24,022 nt of DNA from Cudoniella acicularis (GCA_013054445.1 JAAMPI010000868.1:1-24022); one strand, 5' to 3'. Positions 1 through 10,516 are shown, counted from the first letter of the stretch. Program-made: numbers and translations. The notes: generated by a model not told the origin, from the letters alone.

Positions 1-1563
1 TTTCCTGAGGCTTCACCGACTCTATAGTCGTACACACCGGTTTGAGTAACCGCACCAGCGACTTTTGACGATGCCAAAGCATAAACTATTCTAGCGCCAG
101 TAAATATGCGCAAGTCCGACAGAGTTTTGGAGCTCAAAGGCTTCGATTTGGCATCAATTTGTTCCGAGACAAATATCAAACGCAGTCTTCCAGGTGTCGT
201 CCCGATGATTGGACGAAGGGAATCAACAAAACCTGAGAACATTGTTGCAGCAGGCATAACACCGTACTGAACTAGTGATCGAGTTTGAAACCATTTAACA
301 AGTTGTGCTATGGGGGAAGTCATCTTCGCTGATGTTTCCGAGTGCAATTGTTCGAGGGTAGACGGTGTTGCTACTATGATCGTAGGTGCCACACCTTGGG
401 TTGCCAGCGTGAGATCGGGACTTTTTCCAGCAACAGAATTCAAGGCAACTGAAGCGCTCGAGTAAAGTGCAGAAAGAGTCAAGACGAGTGGATACATTGT
501 GGACAATGAGTCCACAGGCAGGAACAAATCGGCATGCGTTATCCGCTGAACTGTAGGAATTGATGTGAGCTGACCGGCAATTCCAGCTATGATGTTTGCA
601 TGACCGTATTCAACCAATTTTCCAGAAGACGAGAAGGACACAACTTTCTTCAACTCGGACTTTCTGTCCACGGCTGGGAGTTCTGTTCCAGCTGTTGGTG
701 TCGCATCCTGGACAATCTCTTGCCAAGTAGATACATTGACAGGTCCGCCAGTGCCTTTCGGGACTTCGTTCCAGTCCATATGCTTGCTTCCCTCGTCGAC
801 AACCCAGATAAGTTGTTGTAGAGCTGGATAGCTTTTGTTGATAATATCAAATGGGAAAGATCCTACAGGAGCAACAACGGTATCTGCCTTTGATTGTTGG
901 AGTAGCGAAATGATCTTGTCAACTGGCTGGTCATATGGCACGAGTATAGCAGTCAAGTCGTGGAAAGCACAAGCGAACAAGGTCGCCAGGAACTCGACTG
1001 AATTTGGAAGATAAATAGCCACGTTATGACCACCATTTTGCTTGATATGCTGGCCGATGAGGTTGATTTGGCGCGTTATGTCGGCTGCTGAAGTCAGCAC
1101 TTATATTTTGTCAAGTTTAGGGAAGCATACCTGTATCGTGCTCAATGACTTGTTCCGAGCCAAGGATGGTTAAAAGTCTACTCTTTTCGCCAGTCTCTTT
1201 GCCTTCCTGGTCAAGACCACCAGTCACGACCTTGCGCCAAATATCGCGAAGGTCGCCATCTCGTCCTCGGCTCCATTTCGAATCCCCAGGGTCTTTGACA
1301 TTGAGACCGGAGTTCAAGGGCATGCCGTGTGGAGATGAATGAGACCGGAAGACGGCAGACTGTCCATCGTTGCGTACGGGAGAGGCTTGTGCCTGGCGGG
1401 CTAGCAGCATAGGGTGTGCATCAGGATCGCGGAAGCTGATGACTTGCCAGACGAAGAAAGTAACAATGCCGACGAAGATGAGCGTCGTGTAAATGTCCCA
1501 TTGCCCGAGGATGCCAGTGACTGTCTCGTCGAGCTGCAACATCAAGTTGTCGCCGAACCCCAT
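1..1563 (-). CDS. AMP-binding (acyl-CoA synthetase-like) membrane protein, partial at the 3' end
   Basis: Exon 1 runs 1563-1131. A short intron (1130-1088, GTATGC...CTTCAG; a second CAG three bases on, at 1085, is possible) is followed by an exon open to the window edge, about 507 residues in all. The start ATG has A at -3. Residues ~24-44 (IYTTLIFVGIVTFF...) form one hydrophobic segment, so the protein is probably anchored in a membrane. The segment NVAIYLPNSVEFLATLFA and the following alternating blocks resemble the N-terminal lobe of the ANL (AMP-dependent synthetase/ligase) superfamily. That family normally adenylates a carboxylate and transfers it to CoA. The usual Ser/Thr/Gly-rich P-loop (TSGTTGxPK) is here FSSSGKLVEYGHANI (~295-309), which lacks the normal pattern, so activity cannot be assumed. 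The C-terminal domain is outside the window. Substrate is unknown. Confidence 0.82.
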
Positions 1564-2043
1564 CTTGGAAGTAGAAGGAGGAGGAGGAGAATCAATTCGA
1601 GGGAGGAAAAAAGAAGTATGGTACAGAGGTGTTCACATAGAAGGTGTCGAGAGATATGTTTCGGAGTTGACGATGAATCGATGATTCAAGAGGCTGGTCC
1701 GGGCTGTGCGGGGAGTTCTCGCTGCCGCTCGCAGGCACACGACAGGGGGCGAGAGCGAGCTGCAGCCCGGATTTCAAGGTACCTAGCCATTTCTTCTGAA
1801 AACAACACCAGCACCACCACCATCACGACTCAATGAACACGACAATGCTAACGGCATAACCCCAATTTATGGGCCCCATTTCACTACTAACGTCTAGGTA
1901 CTTACCCCTCAAAGAGAATTCGCAGCACAAAATATCCATTCAACCAGGTAGCCCACCCCGATGCTCTTTGTTTACTTCCCACACCCACCACTAATTACTG
2001 ATATTCGCAGAACCCAACAAGATACACGCTTAGATTTTCTGCG
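1564..2043. promoter_or_regulatory. Shared divergent promoter between the AMP-binding gene and POM34
   Basis: The two start codons face away from each other across 480 bp with no supported gene. The stretch holds a GGA-rich run just upstream of the minus-strand start (~1573-1610) and a CCAATTTATGGG segment near 1861-1873. Reading frames here are shadows with no protein-like composition. No individual factor site can be assigned with confidence. Confidence 0.5.
1948..2010 (+). other. Possible 5' UTR intron of POM34
   Basis: A donor-like GTAGCC at 1948, a CTAATTACTGAT branch-like stretch at 1991-2002 and the acceptor TTCGCAG ending at 2010 define a 63-nt candidate intron, 33 nt before the POM34 start. 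It is inferred from splice signals alone, with no coding frame to confirm it. Confidence 0.3.
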
Positions 2044-2918
2044 ATGTCGTCCTCTGCCATATCGACTCCAGCGCGCCCTTCTACGCCAATCAACATACCC
2101 AAGAACCCTTCGGCACCATCCACCCCCCAAACAGGAACATGGCGCCATCCCAAGATGGACGAAATTGTGGCTCGGCAAAATGCTTCGAACTTCTCCGATA
2201 GAAACATCAGAATGATCGCATGGAATGCTGGAGGTATATTAGTGGTATGGGCCTTTGGAAGATCGCTCTGGAACAAGTAGGCACAGCCATTCCCGCAAAG
2301 ACACTGCCCTAACAGACAATCAGCCTGCCGAACCTCTTCGAGACCGACAATATCCTCCACCCGTATGCGACATGGACATACTACTTGCTGCACTGCATAT
2401 TTGTGTACAACATCATTCTCGCTCTGTTTCCTCTGTTTCGGTCAACGGACGACATTGAAGACATCCCTCTTACACCCGCGCAGAGAAAGCTCCTTGGCCT
2501 CCCCCCAAGTTCCAAGCCGGCGACGCCTGACACGAAGTACGTGACGCCCCCCAGGTATTCGAGAACCCCAACACCATTGGGCGGTTCACCTATGGGAAAG
2601 GGAAATTATTCAAACTCGCCTTTGTCTGGTAAAGGGAAAGAAAATCCTCTGGGAGGCAGCATGTCTGGGTCACCTTTCTCTCCTGGAGCTGCGAGTTCTC
2701 TGTTGCAAAAGGCTATGGGAGGTGGGCTAAATGGAATGCGAAGACACTCCTATGGATCTCCTAGTCCCCTTGGACCTGGAACATCGAAGATCAACCTGCC
2801 AGAGGCTCCTGGCTCGCCTAGTCCAGCGGCCACGAAGGCGCCTACTGTTGGACTAAACAGCAAATGGCTTTATGACAAGGGCAGGAGGCAATCTGGGAGC
2901 GCAAGACTCTACACATAA
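2044..2918 (+). CDS. POM34: POM34-like transmembrane nucleoporin
   Basis: Exons 2044-2276 and 2324-2918 are joined across a 47-nt intron (GTAGGC...AATCAG, with a CTAAC branch site), giving 275 residues. The N-terminus is Ser/Thr/Pro-rich, followed by TGTWRHPKMDEI and two membrane segments (about 55-74 and 94-116, the second created by the splice: YATWTYYLLHCIFVYNIILA). Next comes DIPLTPAQRKLLGLPPSS and a long Ser/Pro/Gly-rich tail with PPRYSRTPTP and SPLSGKGKE. This order matches the fungal POM34 family, an integral protein of the nuclear-pore membrane ring that works with POM152 and NDC1. Without splicing the frame stops at 2278-2280. Identification rests on recognised family sequence rather than a search. 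Confidence 0.85.
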
Positions 2919-3470
2919 TGGCTTGTGTCCGGGACGATAGAATTGTATTAAAGTAGATACCCCTCGGCTTCGCTGCACATGCCTCAAAGCCTGTGAGACT
3001 AATCGACACCTTTTCGCATCCTCAGTTAGGTAACTTTTTCAGTGCTGGGTTGCTAGTCCAGTCCAACCTAATAATATGCCACATTAACAAAATTGCCCAG
3101 GTTCGTTGCAGCTAGACGTTAATTATTGAGTTGAAAAGAAGGGGGAGTCTAAAATACATGATGTTTCCAACTCCCTGTCCTATCGTGGGTATATTTCAAA
3201 CAAACATTTTCGAAATAGCCTTTCCCAGGCGCCCAAAAAATACCAGATCGACCCCGAGCATCTGTATGCGTAACCCGTCCGATGAAAAGTGCCTATAATT
3301 CTAAATTGTCTTTGATCTTGCCGTGCTGTCCTTAGCTTTCTTTTGTTTTGGAAACCGCGGTTCCAGGTTTGTGGTTTGTAGCGAGACCCCGTTCCCGTTA
3401 ACCTCCAAATACATACAAACATCAAGACTTGCGCTAGGGACCGCACATCAAATGCTAGGCGCAAACCACC
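2919..3470. other. Intergenic: POM34 3' flank and HID1 promoter/leader
   Basis: Between two same-strand genes. The first part should hold the POM34 3' UTR and polyadenylation region (A/T-rich around 2935-2960 and 3060-3160); the last part is the HID1 leader, ending GCAAACCACC directly before the ATG. A minus-strand frame reaches from here into HID1 exon 2 but has no recognisable protein features. Confidence 0.4.
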
Positions 3471-6400
3471 ATGGGTGCCTCCGACTCGAAGCTTGTGTTC
3501 AAGAGAGGAATCTTCAAGCTTTCGGAGGACAAAGCGATCCCGGCCGATGATCCATACTGGGCTTCTGTAAGGCATCATGAACCCAATGTGCGCAACTCCA
3601 TACTGACTGTAGCAACCCCAGTTTTGGGAGCTTCCAGAGTCCACAGAGGATATCTTCAGCCTTTTTTCGCCAGCAGATATTCGTCGAACTCGAGATACGG
3701 CGCTGGAAAATCTCGAGACACTTATCTTAGCCGTAACAAGCCGACTGTTCATTCTCCGCCATCATCCCTCCTTCCCCGACCCAGAATTTGCGCCAGAGAA
3801 GGATGCTTTGAATTGTATAAGGGTACTTACGAGGATTCTGCCATATCTGTACGAGGCCGAACAGCTTCAGCCATGGGAGGACAAGTTCTTCTGGGGGGTG
3901 AGGAGGAAACGGACACGGTTAGGCACACAGATCAGATGTCGGGTTCCAGCTGACTGTTTGTAGGAAAGCAGCCTTAGCCCGCGATGTGTTGTTCGATGAG
4001 TCCCAGGAAGAGTTGGCAAAATTGGAGGCTGCTGGTGAGGAATTCGAGGAAGTGAAACCGCTGGCCGAAGAATTGATCGATACCCTGGTTGACCTGCTAT
4101 TCTTCGCCGACTTCACACTTCCTAAACCTCCGAACACCAAGAACAAAGTTACGTACGCGATATGGTCAAGCGGGGTGGGATGTAATACGCCTGTGGGAAC
4201 AAGCAGGGAATTCGAAAGCAATCGGACAGAAGTACTGCGGCTGCTTTTGACTTTGACGAGTCAAAGCATGTACATGTCTGCCAACCTACTTCCAGTCCAG
4301 GGAGTCAAGGCTGTTTCTTATATCGTCACCTGTCCGGATAAGCAAGTTGTTCTATCAGTGCTCTGCTCCTTGCTCAATACTGTAAGTTAGCGAAAAGCAA
4401 GGATTGCTTCAGCACTAATGAGTTTGCCAGGCTTTGAAGTATAATCCTGCGTCGTGGAAGATTCCATACAATGTCCAGGTATTCAAGGATCCGAAATTAA
4501 TCTTGGTGACCTATGCGTTACAGGTAAGTTTAATACTCGATATACATCTTGAGGCGAATGCTAAACCAGAATAGTTCCTTCTTGTTGTTCTCCTTTACCC
4601 AATCCCGGAATCCGACCCTGCTCATACAAAGAAGAGTAAGTTCAACCGCATATCCCAAACCTGGGAATTAGACTGATTCGTCAGATTATTTCCGACATTT
4701 TTTGGGAAGATTACACCGGCCGCAAGACTTCCAATTCATCACTGAAGGGATAACGAGGGTGCTCAACTACCCTCTTAATGCCAGTGCATCGTACATACCT
4801 GGAAACCAATACGCCAACAACAAGTTGACATCCGAAATGATTATGTTCTTCTGGGAGGTGACCCAATGCAACAAACGATTTCGCTCATTCATTATCGACA
4901 CAAATCGATCCCATGATTTCCTGATTCTGATCTTGTATTATGCTATAGATTACAAACTTGATACCTCCAAGCAGGGAATCGTTAGGATGTGCGTCTTCAT
5001 ACTGCAAACGCTCAGTGTGGAATCCAACTTCGGCAAAAGCCTTAATAAGAAATTCGAAAACCAAGAAACATTACCAGCGACTATCAAATTACAAAATTTT
5101 AATGGCAGTTATGCCGATTTCCTTATCCATGTAAGTTTTGACAACTGTTGTTTGATCGAACCTTGACTGATAGTCAACAGTCAATCTACAACATAATCAC
5201 TACGAGCCAGGGTAAGCTCACTGCAATATACCCAGCATTGTTGGCCGTGATCAACAATGTCGCCGCCTACCTTCAAAACCTCAGCGCGTCAGCGTCCTTG
5301 AAACTACTTCAACTGTTCTCATCCATGTCATCCCCTGGCTTTCTCCTGTCAAATGACAGTAACCATGATCTCTTGCAGTCGCTTTTGGAAAGCATGAATG
5401 CTATTATTGAGCATCAATATGGTAGTAAGTGCCCTAACTGATCCATNCCCTTTCCCTTTTTTTTTTTTTTTTTTTTTAACCTCCAACCCCCTAAAGATGT
5501 CTGCGATTGCTATTTGAAGTCTACATTGTGTATTTATTTGTTGAGATTTCTAACAACTGAATCAGAAAACACAAATTTTGTTTATGCGATCCTGCGGAAC
5601 AAGAAGCGATTTGAAGGTATGCCGTTCCCATGACTCGTGTTGAATTTTTGATTGACAAAATTTAGCACTGAGATCTTTTACCCTTGAGAGCGGCCAGGAA
5701 GAAATAGAGAGGAGGAACAGGAGAAGAAAAGAACGCTCCAACGATAATTTAGAATGGAGTGACAGTCGAAGAGGCTCTGCTGATAGCATACGGAGTCCAT
5801 CTAGTCATCAAAGAGCCACAGCGTTGAGTGATGTCCCCGAGGAAGATACCTTCGCTATCGGCGACGATGAGGACGAGGATACAGACGATGAACAGCGGCC
5901 GACCCCCGCCACGTCAACTCCGACAGAGCAACCATCCCGAGCCTCCTCTGTTTCATCTAGTGTGGATGACGCCGTCCCTACCCAGCTGAGAGGCATGTCG
6001 GAAAAGGCTCGTGGGAAAATGCCAGGTAAGCTTTATTTCCCTTATTACAAACCTGGATACTGATTCCTAGTAGCGGGTATGCCCACTTTCTCCCGACAAA
6101 ATAGTACGACAAGTCTCAGCAGCTATGCAACAGCAGGCTACTCTACCAATGGTTCATTTGAGCCCACCACCCAATGGATTGAGTCTTGGCTACCGGAGCT
6201 ACCTCTGCACACAATTCTCACGCTGATCGAACAACTTGCGCCGCTACTGCCTCGTGCTGACGCACCAACTGACACTCCATCAACCTCCATCTTGCGTACG
6301 ATTCAGAAGGCCGACATCCGTGCCATCGAGCCCTCACCTATCCGAATCCAGTATTTCGAGTGGTCACCTCTCAGTCTTGGCTGGTACGAATCCCTTCTTT

Positions 6401-6738
6401 GGAGCTTTGTCTTCACTGGTGAAATGCAGGTCGCCAAAGGAACCGTTGGTGTTTGGAACGGCACTTCCATCAAGCTTTTCCGCGTTGAGACCGTCGCGCC
6501 CACAGGTCCTACACTGTCAAGTCCAAGAGGAGCCGTCGATGCCGTCGGGAGCAATATTGTGAGCAGGATAGGTAGTATAAACCTTCGCGGTGTAGGGGCT
6601 AGTAGTGGGACAAGTGATGCGCAGAGTCCCGGTGGCACTCAGGGCGAGGTGAGGACGGTGAGGGAATCTAGGACAGGTACTGGGAACGGGTCAGGGACGG
6701 GATTGGGCATGAGCAATGTTAGGAGTGCTGTGATTTAG
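3471..6738 (+). CDS. HID1: HID1 (high-temperature-induced dauer formation protein 1) homologue
   Basis: Ten exons give 909 residues: 3471-3566, 3622-3917, 3964-4381, 4431-4523, 4575-4635, 4685-5130, 5181-5424, 5566-5616, 5666-6025 and 6074-6738. Frame and phase are consistent at all nine junctions. The start MGASDSKLVFKRGIFKL closely parallels animal HID1 (MGSTDSK...), including Gly2 and Ser at position 6 (MGxxxS), an N-myristoylation signal. Other family-like segments are RLLTRILPY-type RVLTRILPYLYEAEQLQPWE, NYFRHFLGRLHRPQDFQF, QCNKRFRSFIIDT, KQGIVRMCVFILQTLSVE and SYADFLIHS. The middle third is followed by an acidic low-complexity linker (~5840-5900) and the conserved block LRGMSEKARGKMP. 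HID1 proteins act peripherally at the Golgi/trans-Golgi in sorting; fission yeast Ftp105 is a relative. The Kozak context ACCATGG is strong. The C-terminal ~70 residues are Ser/Gly-rich. Confidence 0.9.
5425..5565 (+). other. HID1 intron 7, with 21-nt poly-T run and an ambiguous base
   Basis: This is the only long intron of HID1 (141 nt; the others are 46-55 nt). It holds an N at 5447 and an uninterrupted T run at 5457-5477. The donor is GTAAGT and the acceptor AATCAG. Splicing restores the reading frame ...HQYGKNTNFVYAILRN..., which fits the family. The N and the homopolymer point to assembly or sequencing uncertainty in the length of the run. Confidence 0.8.
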
Positions 6739-7232
6739 GTGTGGCAATACCAGGTTTCGGAACTTTGCCGCGTAGTAAATACACCACTTGGAGGCAGTTA
6801 TGTCTCAAATGGAATAGAGAATCCAAAGAATGGAAGTTCTAGATCCAACTCTGCTCTGTCGGCTATGCCACTGTGGCGTTCTATCAGCAAGGTTAAATCC
6901 AGGAAATCAGGCCACTTTCCCGGAGACTTCCAAGATTCCCCTCGTTTCAAGTTTCTGATCTCGTCTCATCCAATCAGACACGCGAAAAATTGGCACAAAC
7001 TGTGTGGCTGTGCGCGCTAGTCCGTGCTGATCACTGCCGATGCGGGGCCAGGGGTGGGTGCGCCACAGTATAAGATATATTCAGCCACAGGTGGGATTTC
7101 CCGTTTTTCCTCTTCACTTCATTCCTGTGTTGTTTCGCGTTGCGAGGTGAGATTTTGCACCCAGTTTGTTATTATTTTGGCGAATTTTGTTTTCTTAATT
7201 ATTTGTGGTGAAGCTGGGCGAGAGGAAGTGAA
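6739..7232. other. Intergenic: HID1 3' flank and promoter of the epoxide-hydrolase-like gene
   Basis: No gene is supported here. A TATA-like stretch (TATAAGATATATT, 7069-7081) lies about 150 bp before the next start codon, just after GCGGGG (7042-7047, fits the SYGGRG pattern bound by CreA-type repressors) and AGGGG (7050-7054, stress-element-like). These short matches are expected by chance at some rate and are suggestions only. Confidence 0.35.
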
Positions 7233-9147
7233 ATGGAAGAGAGTCTCTTGTCGCTGCCGCCTATTAATCGGCACGGTACTGGTGCTCATGATGATGAGGT
7301 TGTGGAGGCTTATAAAATTCACGTGGGTGCTCACCCTCTCCCTCTTTCACGCGTTTGGTATTGAGAAGGGTGGAGCTAACTAGTAGGGTGTAGGTGTCGA
7401 GTAAATATTTGGATCTTACCAGGAAGAAACTTGAGTTGACGAGGTTGCCGCATGAGGTGCTGCTCAAGGGAAACAGGGAGGGGGAGGACAGCTGGGAGTT
7501 CGGGACGCCGAAGAGGGTTGTGGAGCCTTTGATTGATTTTTGGTGAGTTAGTGACAGGAGAAGAGTTCGAGAGGTTTTTGTTTTTTTTGATGACGGGTGT
7601 GGCGGCTGGGTCGTAAGGTGGTGAGAGTTGTGGTGACGGTCCCAAGTGAAGGGGGAGTTCGTGAATATTGTGCATTGCGATCCTCTACCACGAGAAGCAA
7701 GGGAGGATTTGTATTTTTTTTTTCAACAGAGTGGAGTGATGCTGGTGCAATCAGTGTGAAGTATCTTGGTGATCCATAACATTTGGGATATTGAATTTGG
7801 GGGTTTCTCATCGGATCAAAAGCTGACCCAAACAGGCTCGAGCACTACTCGTGGCGCACTCAAGAAGCGCATCTCAACTCCACCCTTCCTCAATATCGGA
7901 CACCAATCGCAATTCCAGGAAGCACAAGCGCACCACTCAGGATACATTTCCTACACATACCTTCACCATACGCTCATGCGATTCCACTACTTCTCATTCC
8001 GACATTTCCACTCACTAATCTGAATCTCACCCCTCTCTTCGCACCACTAACCGATCCTCCGCATCCGACCTCAACGCAACCATTTCATCTCGTCGTCCCC
8101 TCTATCCCGGGACTTGGATTCAGTGATCGTTTCTCTAATGGCGAAGCGGGTGTAAACCCTCTGCAGCATACCGCGGCAATCTTCGATACCTTAATGAAGA
8201 GGGTAGGGTATGAATTTTATATTGCCAGTGCGACTGGGTGTGGAAGGGGAAGTCCTGCGGGTATTGACTATTATCTTCCAAGGTTGGTGGGAGAGTTGTT
8301 TCCGGAGAGTTGCTTGGGAGTGCATCTTCTTGATCCGGTGATTGAAACACCGACGTTCTCGAGGTCGCCCTTCTTGTGGGTGAAGTGGGCCATTGCGAGG
8401 TTCTTTCATGCTGGTATTTGGGGCTATCAGAGTGGTGATTGGGGGGCGTTGAAAGAATCCCAGAGCAAGAGAAGGAATGGCGAGCTCTCGGTACAGAGGC
8501 AAGGAGAAGAGACGCCGTTGCTACCGAGAGCAGAGTCGTCCGGGTTTCGCTCCATGAGTCGAGATTTATTTATGCTGGGACTAACGGAACCAAATACTTT
8601 TTCTTATGCTCTATGCGACTCACCCGTTGGATTGTTGAGCTTGGTATGCAGCGCACTGCGGAAAGGGAGCCCGAAGCACCAATTGAGCAATACTGAAATC
8701 ATCGATTTGACACAACTTGCTTGGCTACCAGGTCCAGAGGCTGGAATGAGGCTGTGGTCCGTTGCGTTGAAAGAAATCCACGAGTTGGAGCAGCAAAAGC
8801 CTCGGAGGTCGAGAGTGGCTATCACAACCTTCGGTGTTGATGGATCTGGTGCGACTGAGTATATTTGTCCAGCTTGGGGAGCTGCAAAGCATAACGTAGT
8901 ATCGACCCAGAGAGTGGCTGGGAGGGGAGGATTGACTGCATGGGAACGGACGGATGTTATTGTTTCTGGGGTTCGCAGACTTGCGAAAGCTGTGTTTGAT
9001 AGTAGGCTGAAGGTCAAGCCGTTGGAAGAAGTCATGGTGTCTGGTGATGAGACCATTTCGGAGGAAAACGACAGAGTGGAGGAGGGCCATGGGATGCAGC
9101 TTGATGTTGAGAGCCCTGATACGGTGGTTCCTCTGAATGAGACTTGA
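7233..9147 (+). CDS. Epoxide-hydrolase-like alpha/beta-hydrolase fold protein lacking catalytic motifs
   Basis: Exons 7233-7322, 7394-7542 and 7836-9147 give 516 residues; both splices restore a continuous frame (EAYKIH|VSSKYLDL and PLIDFW|LEHYSW). Residues ~26-100 resemble the epoxide hydrolase N-terminal domain (SKYLDLTRKKLELTRLP, WEFGTPKRVVEPLIDFWLEH). The hydrolase core follows: RIHFLH, FHLVVPSIPGLGFSD, FDTLMKRVGYEFYIAS, SCLGVHLLDP, CDSPVGLLSLV and LAWLPGPEAGMR. Family members normally carry an HGWPGS oxyanion motif, a GGDWG nucleophile elbow and a GGHF histidine near the C-terminus. Here these align by position with IPTFPLT (~134-140), ASATGCG (~210-216) and RGGLTAWE (~443-450). Asp nucleophile, oxyanion motif and His therefore appear absent. 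It may be a binding or structural pseudoenzyme, or use another chemistry. The upstream start at 7233 (AAATGG context) is preferred because the first intron phase fits. Confidence 0.83.
7543..7835 (+). other. Unusually long intron (293 nt) in the epoxide-hydrolase-like gene
   Basis: Donor GTGAGT at 7543, branch-like GCTGAC at 7822-7827, acceptor AACAG at 7831-7835. It is several times longer than every other intron in the window except HID1 intron 7. No coding continuity with the gene is seen inside, although an unrelated short frame (7597-7779) crosses it. Confidence 0.75.
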
Positions 9148-10516
9148 GAGATGCTACTGGAGCTCCATGGGGACTAAAAAAACGGCGGGTTTTGGCACCA
9201 ATGTGGACTACCAAGACCAGGACTTTACTGCCACAAAGAAAATTGCAAAAATACAGAACAAATTTAAAATGAGTCCTTAGGGCCCAGTTAATGCACAGAG
9301 CCAATATTATCTATCTCGAATAGTGTGTTGTGGTTTTATTTCGCTCTTTGCAACAATTTTTAAGGCGCCAATATCCGCCGCTTTTTCCGTCCCCATAGAG
9401 TGGAGATACCTTGGAGTTTGGGCGTTTGGGGGGATATTAACGAACTTGAACGAAGGTAATCTTGGATGAGAAGAATTTACTGATATTCAAACTTGCTAAC
9501 ACCACACACACCGCTCTCGGCGCTTTTCCGAGTTTCGCTTTAGAATGCATCTGAGAAGGCTTCTTATAGGTTGGTGATGGATGAGATCAGAGCATGCGCA
9601 AGGATAAAGAACTTCATGTCACACAAGATTGGCGATTGGTTTGTTTTATTAAAGCGAGATTGGCGTTTTCTGAGACCTGCACGAGTCAGGCACGTGCGGT
9701 TACGTCATGTACTCGAAGAGGCGATTTTGAAGATATTCGGATGGCTGCGAACGAGGAAAACACACCGCAAAGTCTTGGGACATTACATAAGGCTGGAGAT
9801 TGCGGCGTTGGGTGTTGGGTGTTGTGTGAGTGGCCATTGGTGCAATTCGACCCGATGCTGAAGGCGTGCCGTCACTCCTCAAGCCAAGAACCAGGGTCTT
9901 GCTCTTGGCTGCAAAGACTACCCAGTGCAGGTGGACCACGACCAACAAGCGGTTCGAACTTCGCATTAACCTCGCCAGACCTCAATCTTTCTGCAGGCCT
10001 TTCCTCTTCTCTTCTACATGTAAGGGTATTTTTGTTCGGGATGATTTGGCGCTGTTGAGAGCCAATTCTTATCCTTGGACGGGCCTCGAGCAACAAACGA
10101 CAAAAAGACTAGTGGGAACTTGGAGGCTTTTTCCGAGTCTGCCCAAGTGCTCCACGACATTGCCCAGCGCGGGAAGGCGAGCTCCAAATCGAATCTCGAG
10201 CGATCCCGACGTCCACCAGACCGCACCAAATCACCTCCTGTCACCCTCCAACAAGTCGAATCCCCGCCTTCGATTTCTCCCTAATACGCATCCCACGAGT
10301 CCGCATCAGCCTCAGAATCTGCGACTTCATAATCCCTCATGGTTACCTATTGACCCTACGATTATGTATCATATTAAGCCCGGCGAATTGGACTCGACGG
10401 GTGGCAGCTAGGATAATACTGCTTCGCACACCAACCTCCAGCCTTGCAGTGAGCAATTGGCACATCCTCAGAAGCACACCTTTTCGGGTGTCGTCAACTA
10501 GCCCCGATCCGCCCAG
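9148..10516. other. 1.37 kb gene-free stretch: 3' flank of the hydrolase-like gene and TRK leader/promoter
   Basis: Several overlapping frames of 60-190 codons occur on both strands, but none has recognisable domains, good start contexts or splice-joined family sequence. The part from about 10100 to 10300 is pyrimidine- and A-rich like a fungal promoter/leader. An in-frame TAG at 10499-10501 lies five codons upstream of the TRK start and fixes that start. Two short upstream ORFs are listed separately. Confidence 0.5.
10339..10411 (+). promoter_or_regulatory. Two short upstream ORFs in the probable TRK leader
   Basis: ATG at 10339 gives a four-codon ORF (MVTY, stop 10351-10353), and ATG at 10364 gives a 15-codon ORF (MYHIKPGELDSTGGS, stop 10409-10411). 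Both end before the TRK start at 10517. If the transcript begins upstream of them, they could reduce or condition translation of the transporter. The transcription start is not known, so this is inference. Confidence 0.35.

Noticed and set aside
3180..3752. 190-codon minus-strand frame opposite the HID1 start
   Set aside because: It overlaps well-supported HID1 exons in antisense, and its protein has no recognisable motif or fungal-like codon pattern.
9594..10058. 154-codon plus-strand frame between the hydrolase-like gene and TRK
   Set aside because: Composition is not protein-like (many Cys/Ser/Trp in no pattern), no domain is recognisable, and overlapping frames of similar size exist on both strands.
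9830..10411. 193-codon plus-strand frame upstream of TRK
   Set aside because: It appears to be chance openness of a pyrimidine/C-rich leader; no family-like segments, and it overlaps other equal frames.
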